Shown piece after piece: positions 1 through 8,556 of a stretch of 64,000 bases of DNA. The stretch is from assembly GCA_900544265.1 (NCBI GenBank), contig UQUQ01000001.1:62001-126000 (forward strand), read 5' to 3'. Below the pieces are notes generated by a model. That model saw only the letters and a program-made list of their open reading frames with translations, was not told where the DNA came from and made no database searches. Numbering within the stretch: position 1 is the first letter of the stretch; every line of letters begins with the position of its first letter. The stretch comes from an uncultured Alistipes sp. GTDB lineage: Bacteria; Bacteroidota; Bacteroidia; Bacteroidales; Rikenellaceae. Position numbers and translations under genes: made by a program.

Positions 1-1696
1 GGAAGTCGGCGTAGTAGCCCGTCTTGTAGCCGGTCATCGTGTCGTCGTAGCTCTTGCGGCGCTCGAAGAAGAAGAGGGCGCTGACGCTGTGCTTGCCGAA
101 CTCGCGCTCGTAGTTGATCTGCGGACGGATGGTCATCGACCAGCCCAGCGAGTTCGACTTGTTGAAGTTGCTCTCGGGAATGCCCTGCGCGATGGTCTCG
201 GTGACGGTGAACGACCGGGGGTCGAACTTGTAGAGCGAGTACTTGCGCAGGTAGTTGTAGTCGAGCGTCGAACCGAAGTTGTAGCCCATGAAGATCGAGG
301 CCTTCAACCCCTGCAGGGCCTTGATCGACCCGAAGTCGTATTCGAGGCGGGCCGTGCTGTCGAACGTCCAGGTGCGCTGGTTCTGGTAACCGGCGTCCTC
401 GAGTGCGGCCAGCGGCGTGTAGGTGTACGAGCCGTTGGTGTAGCCGAGCGGCTTGCCCTCATAGGTCTCCTTGAGCAGCGGCAGCGCATAGAAGGCCTGT
501 GTCACGGGCGAGAACTCCGACTGCGGGGAGATCGACAGTCCGGGCCAGTTGCGCTCGGTGTGTGCGACGCTCATGTTGATTGCGAAGGTGAGGTTGCGCG
601 TGATCTTGGCATCGACGTTCCCACGCATGTTGTAGCGCTTGAAGTCCGTGTTGCGCAGGATACCGTCCTGGTTCATCAGACCGACGCTCGAATAGTATTT
701 CACCTTGTCCGTACCGCCCGACACCGAGATGTTGTGCTGGTGCGTCAGACCGAACTTCTTGTAGATCTTCGACAGCCAGTCCGTGTCGCCCAGAATGCCC
801 ATCTGCTCCATCCGGGCCAGATTCTCCGGCGTCCAGTAGGGGGCCAGGTTGTCCAGCTCGCGGGCCTTGTTGTGCCAGTAGATGTAGTCTTCGGCGTTGA
901 GCATCTTGGGCATGGCGGTGTTCTGCGTGAAGGTGACCGAACCGTCGTAAGAGATCGAGGCGTAGCCCTGCGAACCCGACTTGGTGGTGACCAGAATGAC
1001 GCCGTTGGCTCCGCGCACGCCGTAGATGGCGGCCGTTGCGGCGTCCTTGAGCACCGACACCGAGGCGATGTCGTTCGGGTTGAGGTTGTTGAAGGGGCGC
1101 TCCACGCCGTCGACGATGCACAGCGGGCTCGAATCGTTGAAGGTGCTGAAGCCGCGCACGAGCAGAGTCGAGGCGTCGCCGCCCGGTGCGCCCGAGCCCT
1201 GAATGCTGGTCATACCGGCCAGACGGCCCGTCAGCATGCTCTGGAGGTTCGTGCCCGGGGCCTTCATGATATCCTTGCTCGTGACCTGCGAGACGGAGCC
1301 GATCACGAACTGCTTTTTCTGCGTGCCGTATCCGACGACCACGACCTCGTCGACTTCGGTGGCATCCTCCTGCATCTGTACGTCGATGCGGGTGCGTCCC
1401 GAGACGGGGATTTCAACTGTTTTGTAGCCCAGATACGAGAAGATGAGCGTAGCATCCGCCGAAGGGACCTTGATCGAGTAGTATCCTTTCGAATCGGTGG
1501 TGGTACCCGTTGCCGGGTTCTCCTTGACGACGATCGTGACTCCGACCTCGCCCCCTCCCTGGGCTCCGGTAACCAGACCGGAGACCTGAAGGGTTTGCGC
1601 CTGGACGCCGGCAGTCCATGCGAACAGGCCGGCCAGCACGAGCAGGGCGGCCCGGGGCATCCACTTCCGGGTGCATGCAGCGTAAAGTTTTTTCAT
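1..1696 (-). CDS. SusC/RagA-type TonB-dependent receptor (3' end cut by window edge)
   Basis: Outer-membrane receptor that would import oligosaccharides together with a SusD lipoprotein. Reading the complement from an ATG at 1694-1696 gives MKKLYAACTRKWMPRAALLV, a signal peptide ending near AGVQAQ. A carboxypeptidase-regulatory-like domain with FSYLGYKTVEIPV follows, then the linker DEVVVVGYGTQKK, then a TonB plug domain with STLLVRGFSTFND, CIVDGVERPF and AAIYGVRGANGVILVTTKSG. The beta-barrel begins and runs off the window at base 1, leaving about 565 codons of a protein normally near 1000 residues. It is the third gene of a minus-strand cluster after the DUF4434 protein and the epimerase, 118 bases downstream of the latter. 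The partner SusD is presumably just outside the window. The family is certain; the substrate is unknown. Confidence 0.95.
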   Translation of the reverse strand, partial: MKKLYAACTRKWMPRAALLVLAGLFAWTAGVQAQTLQVSGLVTGAQGGGEVGVTIVVKENPATGTTTDSKGYYSIKVPSADATLIFSYLGYKTVEIPVSGRTRIDVQMQEDATEVDEVVVVGYGTQKKQFVIGSVSQVTSKDIMKAPGTNLQSMLTGRLAGMTSIQGSGAPGGDASTLLVRGFSTFNDSSPLCIVDGVERPFNNLNPNDIASVSVLKDAATAAIYGVRGANGVILVTTKSGSQGYASISYDGSVTFTQNTAMPKMLNAEDYIYWHNKARELDNLAPYWTPENLARMEQMGILGDTDWLSKIYKKFGLTHQHNISVSGGTDKVKYYSSVGLMNQDGILRNTDFKRYNMRGNVDAKITRNLTFAINMSVAHTERNWPGLSISPQSEFSPVTQAFYALPLLKETYEGKPLGYTNGSYTYTPLAALEDAGYQNQRTWTFDSTARLEYDFGSIKALQGLKASIFMGYNFGSTLDYNYLRKYSLYKFDPRSFTVTETIAQGIPESNFNKSNSLGWSMTIRPQINYEREFGKHSVSALFFFERRKSYDDTMTGYKTGYYADF

Positions 1697-1814
1697 AGGA
1701 GCAGGTTAATAGGTTTAATTCACGGACAAATATGATTTAGGTTTTTTCGTCCCGCAGGGTTGGTATGTGAAATATGTTTTCGATCGGGCGATCCGAAACA
1801 CTGGTTTTTTATTG

Positions 1815-3041
1815 TCAGAGGGCCGATACCGCCACCTTGCCCGACTGGAGCGGCCGCTCCTGGACGAACTGCCGGGTGGAGCAGCGCTCGAGGATTTTCC
1901 AGCACTGGTAGAGCCCGCGCGGTACGTGGAAGCAGCCCTTCCATTTGCCGCCCTTGAGCGGGAGCAGCACCTCGCCGCGGCGGTTCAGGTAGCCGAACCA
2001 TTCGGGATACTCCTTGTCCTTGAAGTGCGACCAGGTGTAGTCGTGCAGCCGCTCGAACCAGGCCAGGCACTCCTTCGATCCGGTGAGTTCGTAGCCCTTG
2101 ATCATCGTGATCATCGCCTCGATGTGGACCCACCACAGCTTCTGGTCCCATTCGAGCTGCTGGGGCGGGTATCCGAGCCGGTCCATGAAGTAGAAGAGCC
2201 CACCGTACTGCTTGTCCCAGCCGTATTCGGCCGTGTTGAGGGCGATCTTCACCGCCTTGTCGATCAGGGCACGGTCGTCGAGCCGCACGCCGAGGTTCAT
2301 GATGAACCACATCGCCTCGAGCGAGTGCCCGGGCGTGATCTGCCGCCCCTCGAACGAGTTGCAGAGCTGGCCGTCGCGGGTGACGTTCTCGACGATCAGC
2401 CCCAGCTCCTCGCGGTAGAAGACCTCCATGACCTCGTGGATGCACTCCTCGATGGTGCGGTCGAGCAGCTCGCGGTCGATCATCTGCTCGGCCTCGAGGG
2501 CCATGTTGCAGAGGATCATCGGCAGGGCGAAGTCCTTCAGGTCGCGCGTTCCCGGCACGGCCTTGCTCCAGCGCCCCTTCGGGCAGCTGCGCTTCTCGAG
2601 GATCCGCTCGAAGGTGCGCTTGGCGATCTCGGCGTAGTCCTCGTTGCCGGTGGCGATGGCCACCTGTGCGAAGGCCATCGTGGCGAAGGTGTAGGAGAAG
2701 ATGTTGTAGGGAGCGACGAGCGGCCAGCCTTCGCGCGTGAGCGAGAAGTACCAGTTGTAGTCGCCGTCGTGTCCGTACCGGCGCAGGAACTCCGCGCCGC
2801 GGACGGCGCAGTCGAGCCACTCGGGCCGGCGTTCCACCTGGTTGTAGAGCATGGCGAAGAGCCACACCTCGCGCCCCTGCAGCCAGATGAACTTGTCGGT
2901 GTCGAAGACGCTGCCGTCGCGGTTCAGGCAGGTGAAGTAGCCGCCGAACTCCTTGTCCTGCGAATGTTCGAGCCAGAAGGGAAGTACGTTGCCGAGCAAC
3001 TCGTCCCGGTACTCGCATGCAAGTTTGTTGAAGTCGATCAT
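1815..3041 (-). CDS. AGE-family epimerase (N-acylglucosamine 2-epimerase like)
   Basis: A 408-residue protein of the (alpha/alpha)6-barrel epimerase family that interconverts C2 epimers of sugars, for example GlcNAc/ManNAc. Family segments are visible in order: FGGYFTCLNRDG near residue 33, GREVWLFAMLYN near 56, PGHSLEAMWF near 235, KLWWVHIEAM near 290 and GCFHVPRGLYQCW near 370. There is no signal peptide, so it is cytoplasmic. It starts 15 bases after the stop of the DUF4434 gene and is probably co-transcribed with it and with the SusC gene that follows. The same fold serves cellobiose and mannose 2-epimerases, so the exact substrate is not fixed by sequence. The neighbouring ROK repressor fits an amino-sugar or mannose-related role. 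Confidence 0.9.
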   Translation of the reverse strand: MIDFNKLACEYRDELLGNVLPFWLEHSQDKEFGGYFTCLNRDGSVFDTDKFIWLQGREVWLFAMLYNQVERRPEWLDCAVRGAEFLRRYGHDGDYNWYFSLTREGWPLVAPYNIFSYTFATMAFAQVAIATGNEDYAEIAKRTFERILEKRSCPKGRWSKAVPGTRDLKDFALPMILCNMALEAEQMIDRELLDRTIEECIHEVMEVFYREELGLIVENVTRDGQLCNSFEGRQITPGHSLEAMWFIMNLGVRLDDRALIDKAVKIALNTAEYGWDKQYGGLFYFMDRLGYPPQQLEWDQKLWWVHIEAMITMIKGYELTGSKECLAWFERLHDYTWSHFKDKEYPEWFGYLNRRGEVLLPLKGGKWKGCFHVPRGLYQCWKILERCSTRQFVQERPLQSGKVAVSAL

Positions 3042-3056
3042 ATTGGGAATCGTGTT

Positions 3057-3992
3057 TTATTTGCGCTCGTCGAGGTATTCGAGATAGCGGTCGTAGAGGT
3101 GTCCCGCCTGCAGGTAGGCCGACTGCGGGGACATGAAGTGCGAAAATTCAAACGTGATGGCCTTGTCGATGCCGGCCTCCTCGGCCATGCGCAGCTTCAA
3201 CCGCAGCTTCTCCCACTTGATGGGCAGGAACTTGATCGGCATGTCGCGGTCGAAGGTCTCGGTGTTGGTCCAGCACTCCATGCCGTAGCGGTCGGCCAGG
3301 CGCTTGTTGACGCGCAGGAACTCGGGCAGTTCGTCGTAGTCGACGTGTCCGTCCTGGAAGGCGACGATGTCGACCGCCCCCTGGATGCCGCGGAAGATGG
3401 CGTCCCACTCGGCCTCGTGGCTCTCGGCCGTGACGCCGCCCGTGCGGGCCGTCTGGGCGGTGTACTGGCTGATGTTCTTGCAGCCGTCGATGTAGGGAGA
3501 GATCATCGTCGGCAGCCCGCCCGACACCTGCTTGCAGTGGCGTCCGAGCTCGGCGTAGAGGTCGATGATCTTGCCCGTGTTGCGGCTGCACTCCTGCGAG
3601 ATGTACCATCCGGCGAAGGCCTTGCGGCTGCCGTAGCGGGCCCAGACCTCGTCGATCAGGCGGCAGTTGAGCTCCACTTCGTGGCGGTAGTCGCCCGCGG
3701 CCCAGTACTTGCCCGAGTCGTAGAGCCCGAACCAGAAGTGCATGCCCCACTTTTCGCTCAGGCGCAGGAACAGGTCCACCAGATCGACGGGCGGCTCGAA
3801 GCAGCGCTCCTCGGCGGTGAGCACCTGCGAGGGGAAGGTCTGCCAGCGGCGGTAGCCGCACCGGATGAGGATGACGTGCTCGATGCCGGCGCGGTGCATG
3901 TAGCCGAAGTCGGCGTCCCACTCCTTTTCACCCCAGTTCTGGTGGGGAATGTCGTGGCTGATCTCGTCCAGGAAAGTACCCTTGATCTGCAT
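3057..3992 (-). CDS. DUF4434-like TIM-barrel protein
   Basis: A 311-residue protein that matches my memory of the DUF4434 family, which has a glycoside-hydrolase-like barrel and no assigned reaction. Visible segments are MQIKGTFLDEIS at the start, HRAGIEHVILIRCGYRR, FWFGLYDSGKYW, FAGWYISQE, GCKNISQYTAQTARTGG, DIVAFQDGHV and ITFEFSHFMSPQ. The conserved acidic residues at strand ends (for example the E of WYISQE) would suit a glycosidase. I chose the ATG at 3990-3992. An in-frame extension to 4061 would begin within the predicted -7 box at 4059-4066, and the short start leads straight into the conserved domain. No signal peptide is seen. It is the first gene of the cluster with the epimerase and SusC and is divergent from the ROK repressor. 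Confidence 0.75.
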   Translation of the reverse strand: MQIKGTFLDEISHDIPHQNWGEKEWDADFGYMHRAGIEHVILIRCGYRRWQTFPSQVLTAEERCFEPPVDLVDLFLRLSEKWGMHFWFGLYDSGKYWAAGDYRHEVELNCRLIDEVWARYGSRKAFAGWYISQECSRNTGKIIDLYAELGRHCKQVSGGLPTMISPYIDGCKNISQYTAQTARTGGVTAESHEAEWDAIFRGIQGAVDIVAFQDGHVDYDELPEFLRVNKRLADRYGMECWTNTETFDRDMPIKFLPIKWEKLRLKLRMAEEAGIDKAITFEFSHFMSPQSAYLQAGHLYDRYLEYLDERK

Positions 3993-4058
3993 GGTCTCAG
4001 ATGGTATATTTATTTGTATCGACGGAACGCTTGCGTAAAGTACGGCCCATCCGACAGA

Positions 4059-4089
4059 CAAATGTAGTAATAAAAATTATTATCGCAAA
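4059..4089 (-). promoter_or_regulatory. promoter of the DUF4434-epimerase-SusC cluster
   Basis: On the minus strand, TTTG (complement of 4086-4089), a 19-nt spacer and TACATTTG (complement of 4059-4066) match the Bacteroidota primary promoter (TTTG, 19-21, TAnnTTTG). Transcription would begin near 4053, giving a leader of about 60 nt before the ATG at 3992. Confidence 0.7.
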
Positions 4090-4275
4090 TATTTATAATA
4101 ATAAAATTTATTTAGATCGTTCTTTTTAACAAAAATGTTGATTTTGGCACAGCCGATGGCCTTTTTTGTTGTCCCTCTTTTTTGCCGGGGGCTTCGTAAA
4201 CATTCGCGGCGGCCGATGCGTTGAAAAAAAGAATTTTCATTATCACCCGGATATTGTCGTATTTTATTTGTTCCG
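4090..4275. other. divergent intergenic region
   Basis: AT-rich stretch between the two divergent promoters, with runs of TTTATAATAATAAAATTTA near 4090-4110. It is the natural place for the ROK repressor operator. I see no clear inverted repeat beyond short AT-rich self-complementarity, and no gene. Confidence 0.5.
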
Positions 4276-4307
4276 TTTGCGCGATTCGCGATTTATTTTT
4301 ATCTTTA
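4276..4307 (+). promoter_or_regulatory. promoter of the ROK repressor gene
   Basis: TTTG at 4276-4279, a 20-nt spacer and TATCTTTA at 4300-4307 match the Bacteroidota promoter pattern apart from the last base. Transcription would start near 4314, about 27 nt before the ATG at 4341. This rules out the longer in-frame start at 4221. Confidence 0.7.
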
Positions 4308-4340
4308 CATATCTATGTATGTGCAGCAAAAAATTCGATC

Positions 4341-5546
4341 ATGACCAATTCGTTTCTCAAACTGGCCACGGAGGGCAACAAGAATGCGATTCTGAAGCAG
4401 CAGATCATCTGTCAGTATATTCTGTGCGGCGATTCGAGCATCACGGACCTGAGCAAGGCCGTGAATCTGAGCGTGCCGACGGTGACCAAACTGATCGGCG
4501 AACTGATCGACGAGGGGTTCGTCCACAATTTCGGCGAGCAGGGGACGGCCGGCGGCCGGCGCCCCAACATCTACGGGCTGAACCCCTATGCGGGCTACTT
4601 CATCGGCGTGGACATCCGCAAGGACTCGGTGGTGATGGCGGCGATCAACTTCAAGGGACAGCTCATCGACGAGACGACCGTGGCGTTCCAGATGGACAAC
4701 GACCCCCACTCGCTGGACAAGCTCTGCGAGGTGATCCTGAACTTCGTCCGCTCGCACAAGATCACGCGCGACAAGGTGCTGGCCATCGGGGTGAACATCT
4801 CGGGCCGGGTGAATTCGCAGACGGGATACAGCTACAGCTACTTTTTCGTCGAGGAGCAGCCGCTCACGATGCTGCTTGAGGAGCGGCTCGGCACGACGGT
4901 CTACATCGAGAACGACACGCGCGCGGCGACCTACGGCGAATACATGTACGGCGATGCGCACAACGAGCAGACGATGCTCTACATCAATGCCAGCTGGGGC
5001 CTGGGTCTGGGCATGATTATCGACGGCAAGATCTTCTACGGCAAGTCGGGCTTTTCGGGGGAGTTCGGACACTTCCCGCTGCTCGACAACGAGATCATCT
5101 GCCGCTGCGGCAAGCGCGGGTGCCTCGAGACGGGCGCTTCGGGCTCGGCCCTGCACCGCATCTTCCTCGAGAAGCTCCGGCAGGGGCGCGTGTCGATGCT
5201 CTCGGAGAAGTTCAAGAAGGGGGTGGAGATCACGCTCAACGACATCCTCGACGCCCTGCTCAAGGAGGATGTGCTGGCCATCGAGGTGCTCGATTCGGTG
5301 GGCCATACGCTGGGCAAGGCCATCGCGGGACTGATCAACATGTTCAACCCCGAGATGATCGTCATCGGCGGCACGCTCTCCGTGGCGAAGGAGTACCTGA
5401 TGCTCCCGGTGCGCAACGCCGTGAACAAGTATTCGCTCATGCTCGTCAACAAGGATACGCAGATCAAGCTCTCGGCGCTCGGCGAGCGGGCCGGGGTCAT
5501 GGGAGCCTGCCTGCTGGCGCGCAGCAAGTCGCTCGGGCTGCTCTGA
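4341..5546 (+). CDS. ROK-family transcriptional repressor
   Basis: A 401-residue sugar-responsive repressor of the NagC/XylR (ROK) type. An N-terminal winged helix-turn-helix occupies about residues 15-75 (SSITDLSKAVNLSVPTVTKL, then GGRRPNIYGLNP). The ROK sugar-binding domain follows, with GVDIRKDSVVMAAINF, IENDTRAATYGE, the zinc-binding cluster CRCGKRGCLET and NPEMIVIGGTL. The start at 4341 is set by the promoter at 4276-4307. It is divergent from the DUF4434/epimerase/SusC cluster and is the obvious candidate to repress it, relieved by a mono- or disaccharide. Its last codons (Gly-Leu-Leu-stop) are already part of the 14-bp tandem array that follows. Confidence 0.93.
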   Translation: MTNSFLKLATEGNKNAILKQQIICQYILCGDSSITDLSKAVNLSVPTVTKLIGELIDEGFVHNFGEQGTAGGRRPNIYGLNPYAGYFIGVDIRKDSVVMAAINFKGQLIDETTVAFQMDNDPHSLDKLCEVILNFVRSHKITRDKVLAIGVNISGRVNSQTGYSYSYFFVEEQPLTMLLEERLGTTVYIENDTRAATYGEYMYGDAHNEQTMLYINASWGLGLGMIIDGKIFYGKSGFSGEFGHFPLLDNEIICRCGKRGCLETGASGSALHRIFLEKLRQGRVSMLSEKFKKGVEITLNDILDALLKEDVLAIEVLDSVGHTLGKAIAGLINMFNPEMIVIGGTLSVAKEYLMLPVRNAVNKYSLMLVNKDTQIKLSALGERAGVMGACLLARSKSLGLL

Positions 5547-5758
5547 ATGCGCTGCGCCGGACGCGCCACCCGGACCGCGCTGCCCAGACCGCGCTGCCCG
5601 GACCGCGCCACCCTGAATGCGCTGCCCTGAATGCGCTGCGCCGGACGCGCCACCCGGACCGCGCTGCCCAGACCGCGCTGCCCGGACCGCGCCACCCTGA
5701 ATGCGCTGCCCTGAATGCGCTGCGCCGGACGTACCACCCTGCACGGGCTGCTAATATA
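5535..5758. repeat. nested 14-bp / 84-bp tandem repeat array
   Basis: Sixteen consecutive 14-base units of consensus GCGCTGCCCGGACC or close variants such as GCGCCACCCTGAAT and GCGCTGCGCCGGAC. Six different units form an 84-base higher-order repeat: positions 5549-5632 and 5633-5716 are identical, and a third copy begins at 5717 and then degenerates. The first unit (5535-5548, GGGCTGCTCTGAAT) contains the last codons and stop of the ROK gene. The last one (5745-5758, GGGCTGCTAATATA) abuts the terminator. Units are not a multiple of three, and the array is not preceded by a start context, so it is unlikely to be coding. It looks like a variable-number minisatellite. Confidence 0.9.
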
Positions 5759-5793
5759 AACGCCCCGGAGTCCGTCGGATTCCGGGGCGTTTC
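5759..5793. terminator. terminator between the convergent ROK and GH89 genes
   Basis: An 11-bp perfect stem, AACGCCCCGGA (5759-5769) with TCCGGGGCGTT (5781-5791), and an 11-nt loop. It lies between convergent genes and can serve both strands, although the downstream T-run is short. Confidence 0.75.
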
Positions 5794-5838
5794 GTGTGAT
5801 AGCGGCGACCTATTTATATATAGGTATGGAGCTTGCAG

Positions 5839-8031
5839 CTACGGCAGGGTGTCGAAGAGCGGTTTGTACTTGACGGCCAGCTCGCGTGCCGTTGTCAGGG
5901 CGTCGCCCTCCGCGGGCAGCGCCAGCGGAGAGGAGGCGTCGGCCCAGCGGCACTCGAAGTCGCGGATTTCGCGGTCGAAGGCCTTCTGGTCGAAGGGGCG
6001 TCCGGCACGGGCGGCTTCGGTCACACGCTCGATGAAGAGCTCCCAGCGCGGGGCGTAGTAGGTCGAGACCATGCCGGCCCACGTGCGGCTGGCGTAGTCG
6101 GTCAGGTGGTAGCTGTCGCCCCAGACCGAGATGAGCGTCCGGGCATTGGTCTCGTAGTACCTCTTCGAGGCCTCGTCGCTGCCGAAGCTGCGGGCCGCAT
6201 CGAGCCAGCGGCCGAGCGAGAACTCTGCGTGGCAGGCTGTCAGGCGGTCCAGGTCGGCCAGCACCTCGCGCATGAGCGCCGCCTCGTGCTCCATCGCCGG
6301 CAGGTCGTGTCGTTTGTAGGCCTCGGTGAAGCGGTCACGCAGGGTCAGGAAGCTGTCGCCCAGCACCTGCCGGCCGATGTTGACCACGTCGAAGCGGTAG
6401 GTGTCGCGGTCGCTCTCCACCGTGAGCAGCTGCTCCCAGAGATGCCACAGCGTGCTGAAACGGTAGCCGACGGTCGGTTTGGTCGTCCAGTGCCAGTTCC
6501 CTTCGAGTGAGGGATGGGCGTTGGTCAGCGTCGAGTGTCCGGTCTGCGACGGCAGTGTGTAGACGCTGTCGCAGAGCGTGCGCCACAATGCGCGGGCCGT
6601 GGCGTCGCGGTGCCCCGTGCGGCGGTCGGCCAGACGGTCGATCCACTCGTTGTCACTCAGGCCCGTCTCCCACGCCTTGTCGAGCACGAACTCGTACATG
6701 GGCTGGTTGACGCCGAACCCTTCGAGCGTCGAGCCGACGCCGCGCAGGTTGTCGCCGCCCTCTGAAAAGGCCTCCTCCATGCGTTCGGCGACCGTGCGGA
6801 AGTTGCCCGCCAGCATCGTGTTACTGCCGAAGTTGCCCAGGTAACACCACAGGTAGGGCTGCCCGTAGAAGCGCTCGGTCTGTTTCCAAATCTCGGTAAA
6901 TTCGCAGAAGTAGTCGAGCATCAGCAGCCGGTCCTGCGGCACGGAGCGCAGGAAGGCGCGGATGTTCTCCTGGGTCCAGTGCGTCGGGTCGGCGTAGAAG
7001 AGCCAGCCCATCTGCAGCCAGACGGCCTCGGGGTCGACGGCCGCCATCGACTCGTAGATGTGGCGCGACATGCCGCCGAGCGTCTCGGGGTCCCACGTCG
7101 GGGCGTCGATCTCGTTGAAGGGGTCGGCGCCGTAGATGTGATCCGTGCCGAAGAGGCGCGTCTGCTCCTCGAGGAAGGCGCGCTGAATCTTGTCGAAGAG
7201 CGGGTCCATCGGATCGAGGAAGCTGCACCGGTACTCGTCGGCGAAGCCGCCCCAGTAGCTCACGCGCGTGATGTGCGCCTCGGGATAGAGCCTTTGGAGC
7301 TCCTGCGGGACGTGTCCGGCGAAGGCCGGCAGCACGGGCGTCATGTCCAGTTCGCGTTCGCGGGCCACGATGCGCTGCTGCAGCTCGGCCTGTCCGTCGA
7401 TCCACTCCTGCGGCAGGGGACCCTGCCAGCGGTCGATGTTCGACATGCGGTGCCAGGGCAGGTGGGCCGGGCCGGTGAAGTAGGCGCGCACCTCCTCGTC
7501 GGTCAGTCCGAGACGGGTCCAGACGTGCTGCCAGACGGCCTCCTGTCCGGTGATGGCCAGCGGCATGGTGACGCCCTGAAGCGCCATCCAGTCGATGAAG
7601 CGCTCCCACTCCTTCCAGCCCCACCACGGCATCGAGTACCCGAAGGTGCAGTAGTTCAGGAAGAAACGATCCTTTACGCGGGCCGTGCCGCGCACCGTGC
7701 CCTCGATCTTGGGCAGCACGGCCGGCATCTCGACCGGATTGCAGGCCGACCACGAAACGGTCGTCAGGCAGTAGTTTTTCAGGTAGTGGTTCAGCCCCAC
7801 GGCAATCGAGTTGGAGTTGTTGCCGCGAATGATGATCCGTCCGCCGCGCGATTCGAGCTCGAAGCGGTCGGTCGAGTCGCCCGTGTCGGCGAGGTGTTCA
7901 AAGCGGAAGCGGGCCTCCTGCTCCGGGATGATGCGGCGGGCCAGTGCCCGGACGGCCGCATCGTCGTCGCGGCGGCAGCCTGCCGTGCAGAGCAGCAGGA
8001 GCGTCGGGACGAGAAGTTTCAGCATCTTCAT
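5839..8031 (-). CDS. GH89 alpha-N-acetylglucosaminidase, lipoprotein
   Basis: A 730-residue secreted enzyme that removes terminal alpha-linked GlcNAc, as found on mucin and heparan sulfate; it is homologous to human NAGLU. The ATG at 8029-8031 gives the lipoprotein signal MKMLKLLVPTLLLLCTAGC, so it should be anchored facing the periplasm or surface. Family segments are MPWWGWKEWERFIDWMALQG, GQEAVWQHVW, LPAFAGHVP, YWGGFADEYRCSFLDPMDPL, YGADPFNEIDAP (catalytic acid glutamate region) and WCYLGNFGSN. The in-frame extension upstream to 8202 lies ahead of a TAAATTTG -7-like box (complement of 8076-8083) and is not believed. The gene stands alone, with a convergent terminator downstream. Confidence 0.95.
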   Translation of the reverse strand: MKMLKLLVPTLLLLCTAGCRRDDDAAVRALARRIIPEQEARFRFEHLADTGDSTDRFELESRGGRIIIRGNNSNSIAVGLNHYLKNYCLTTVSWSACNPVEMPAVLPKIEGTVRGTARVKDRFFLNYCTFGYSMPWWGWKEWERFIDWMALQGVTMPLAITGQEAVWQHVWTRLGLTDEEVRAYFTGPAHLPWHRMSNIDRWQGPLPQEWIDGQAELQQRIVARERELDMTPVLPAFAGHVPQELQRLYPEAHITRVSYWGGFADEYRCSFLDPMDPLFDKIQRAFLEEQTRLFGTDHIYGADPFNEIDAPTWDPETLGGMSRHIYESMAAVDPEAVWLQMGWLFYADPTHWTQENIRAFLRSVPQDRLLMLDYFCEFTEIWKQTERFYGQPYLWCYLGNFGSNTMLAGNFRTVAERMEEAFSEGGDNLRGVGSTLEGFGVNQPMYEFVLDKAWETGLSDNEWIDRLADRRTGHRDATARALWRTLCDSVYTLPSQTGHSTLTNAHPSLEGNWHWTTKPTVGYRFSTLWHLWEQLLTVESDRDTYRFDVVNIGRQVLGDSFLTLRDRFTEAYKRHDLPAMEHEAALMREVLADLDRLTACHAEFSLGRWLDAARSFGSDEASKRYYETNARTLISVWGDSYHLTDYASRTWAGMVSTYYAPRWELFIERVTEAARAGRPFDQKAFDREIRDFECRWADASSPLALPAEGDALTTARELAVKYKPLFDTLP

Positions 8032-8303
8032 GTCGGATTTTGGTTTGATTAAAATGTTTAGTTTGTTGCCTGCTACAAATTTAATAAAATTATTTAACCT
8101 GGCATCGAAAGTAAAATGATTTACTTGCTGAGGCTTTCTCCGGCCTCCGGAGACGCCCTGCCGTATTTGGGCACGAGGACCGGATGAGGTTTCCATTCTC
8201 ATGGATGATCTGCGATTGTCCTTTTTTGCCGATTGCGTAGTCTGAAATGCCGAAATAGTAAAAATGTTTACTGAAAAAACGAAAAGGGGAGTAATTTTTT
8301 TAT
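8032..8303. other. intergenic region upstream of GH89
   Basis: AT-rich near 8040-8110, with a minus-strand -7-like element TAAATTTG at 8076-8083 that probably starts the GH89 transcript. No good -33 partner is seen. No gene is recognised in the remainder. Confidence 0.5.
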
Positions 8304-8425
8304 TACATTTGCGCGTGTAGCATGTGATATGTGGTCACATCGACAACGTCCCGGGGTTTACTCCGGGGGTTAGACACGGTTTTTTGGGGGAAACGGACGG
8401 CTCAAGGGCCGTCCGTTTCGTGTCC
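8304..8425 (+). ncRNA. candidate small structured RNA with own promoter and terminator
   Basis: A -7 box TACATTTG (8304-8311) predicts a start near 8318. The following 100 nt have three hairpins and no plausible ORF: ATGTGA/TCACAT (8322-8327 with 8335-8340), CCCGG/CCGGG (8350-8354 with 8363-8367), and an 11-bp stem AAACGGACGGC/GCCGTCCGTTT (8391-8401 with 8408-8418) that resembles a terminator. It lies 130 nt ahead of the V-ATPase operon, which has its own -7 box. It could be an independent small RNA or an attenuated leader. I do not recognise it as a named family. Confidence 0.45.
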
Positions 8426-8506
8426 GGAGTTTCGCTGCGTGTGTTTTGTTTTGTCAAAAGCGGAATAATTTGTTAGTTCAGTCCCCGATTCTTGAAGAAT
8501 CTTTTA

Positions 8507-8514
8507 TATATTTG
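8507..8514 (+). promoter_or_regulatory. -7 element of the V-ATPase operon promoter
   Basis: TATATTTG matches TAnnTTTG and lies 42 nt before the ATG of the first V-ATPase gene. No convincing TTG is found about 20 nt upstream, so the promoter may need an activator. Confidence 0.5.
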
Positions 8515-8556
8515 TGTGCGCAAATTGAAAACGATAATTAAAACCATCATAACGCT

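Noticed and set aside
5535..5758. CRISPR array
   Set aside because: Units are 14 bases and directly adjacent, with no spacers, no leader and no cas genes.
8304..8425. tRNA or tmRNA
   Set aside because: No cloverleaf, no CCA end and no tag-peptide frame; the three hairpins are sequential and the last looks like a terminator.
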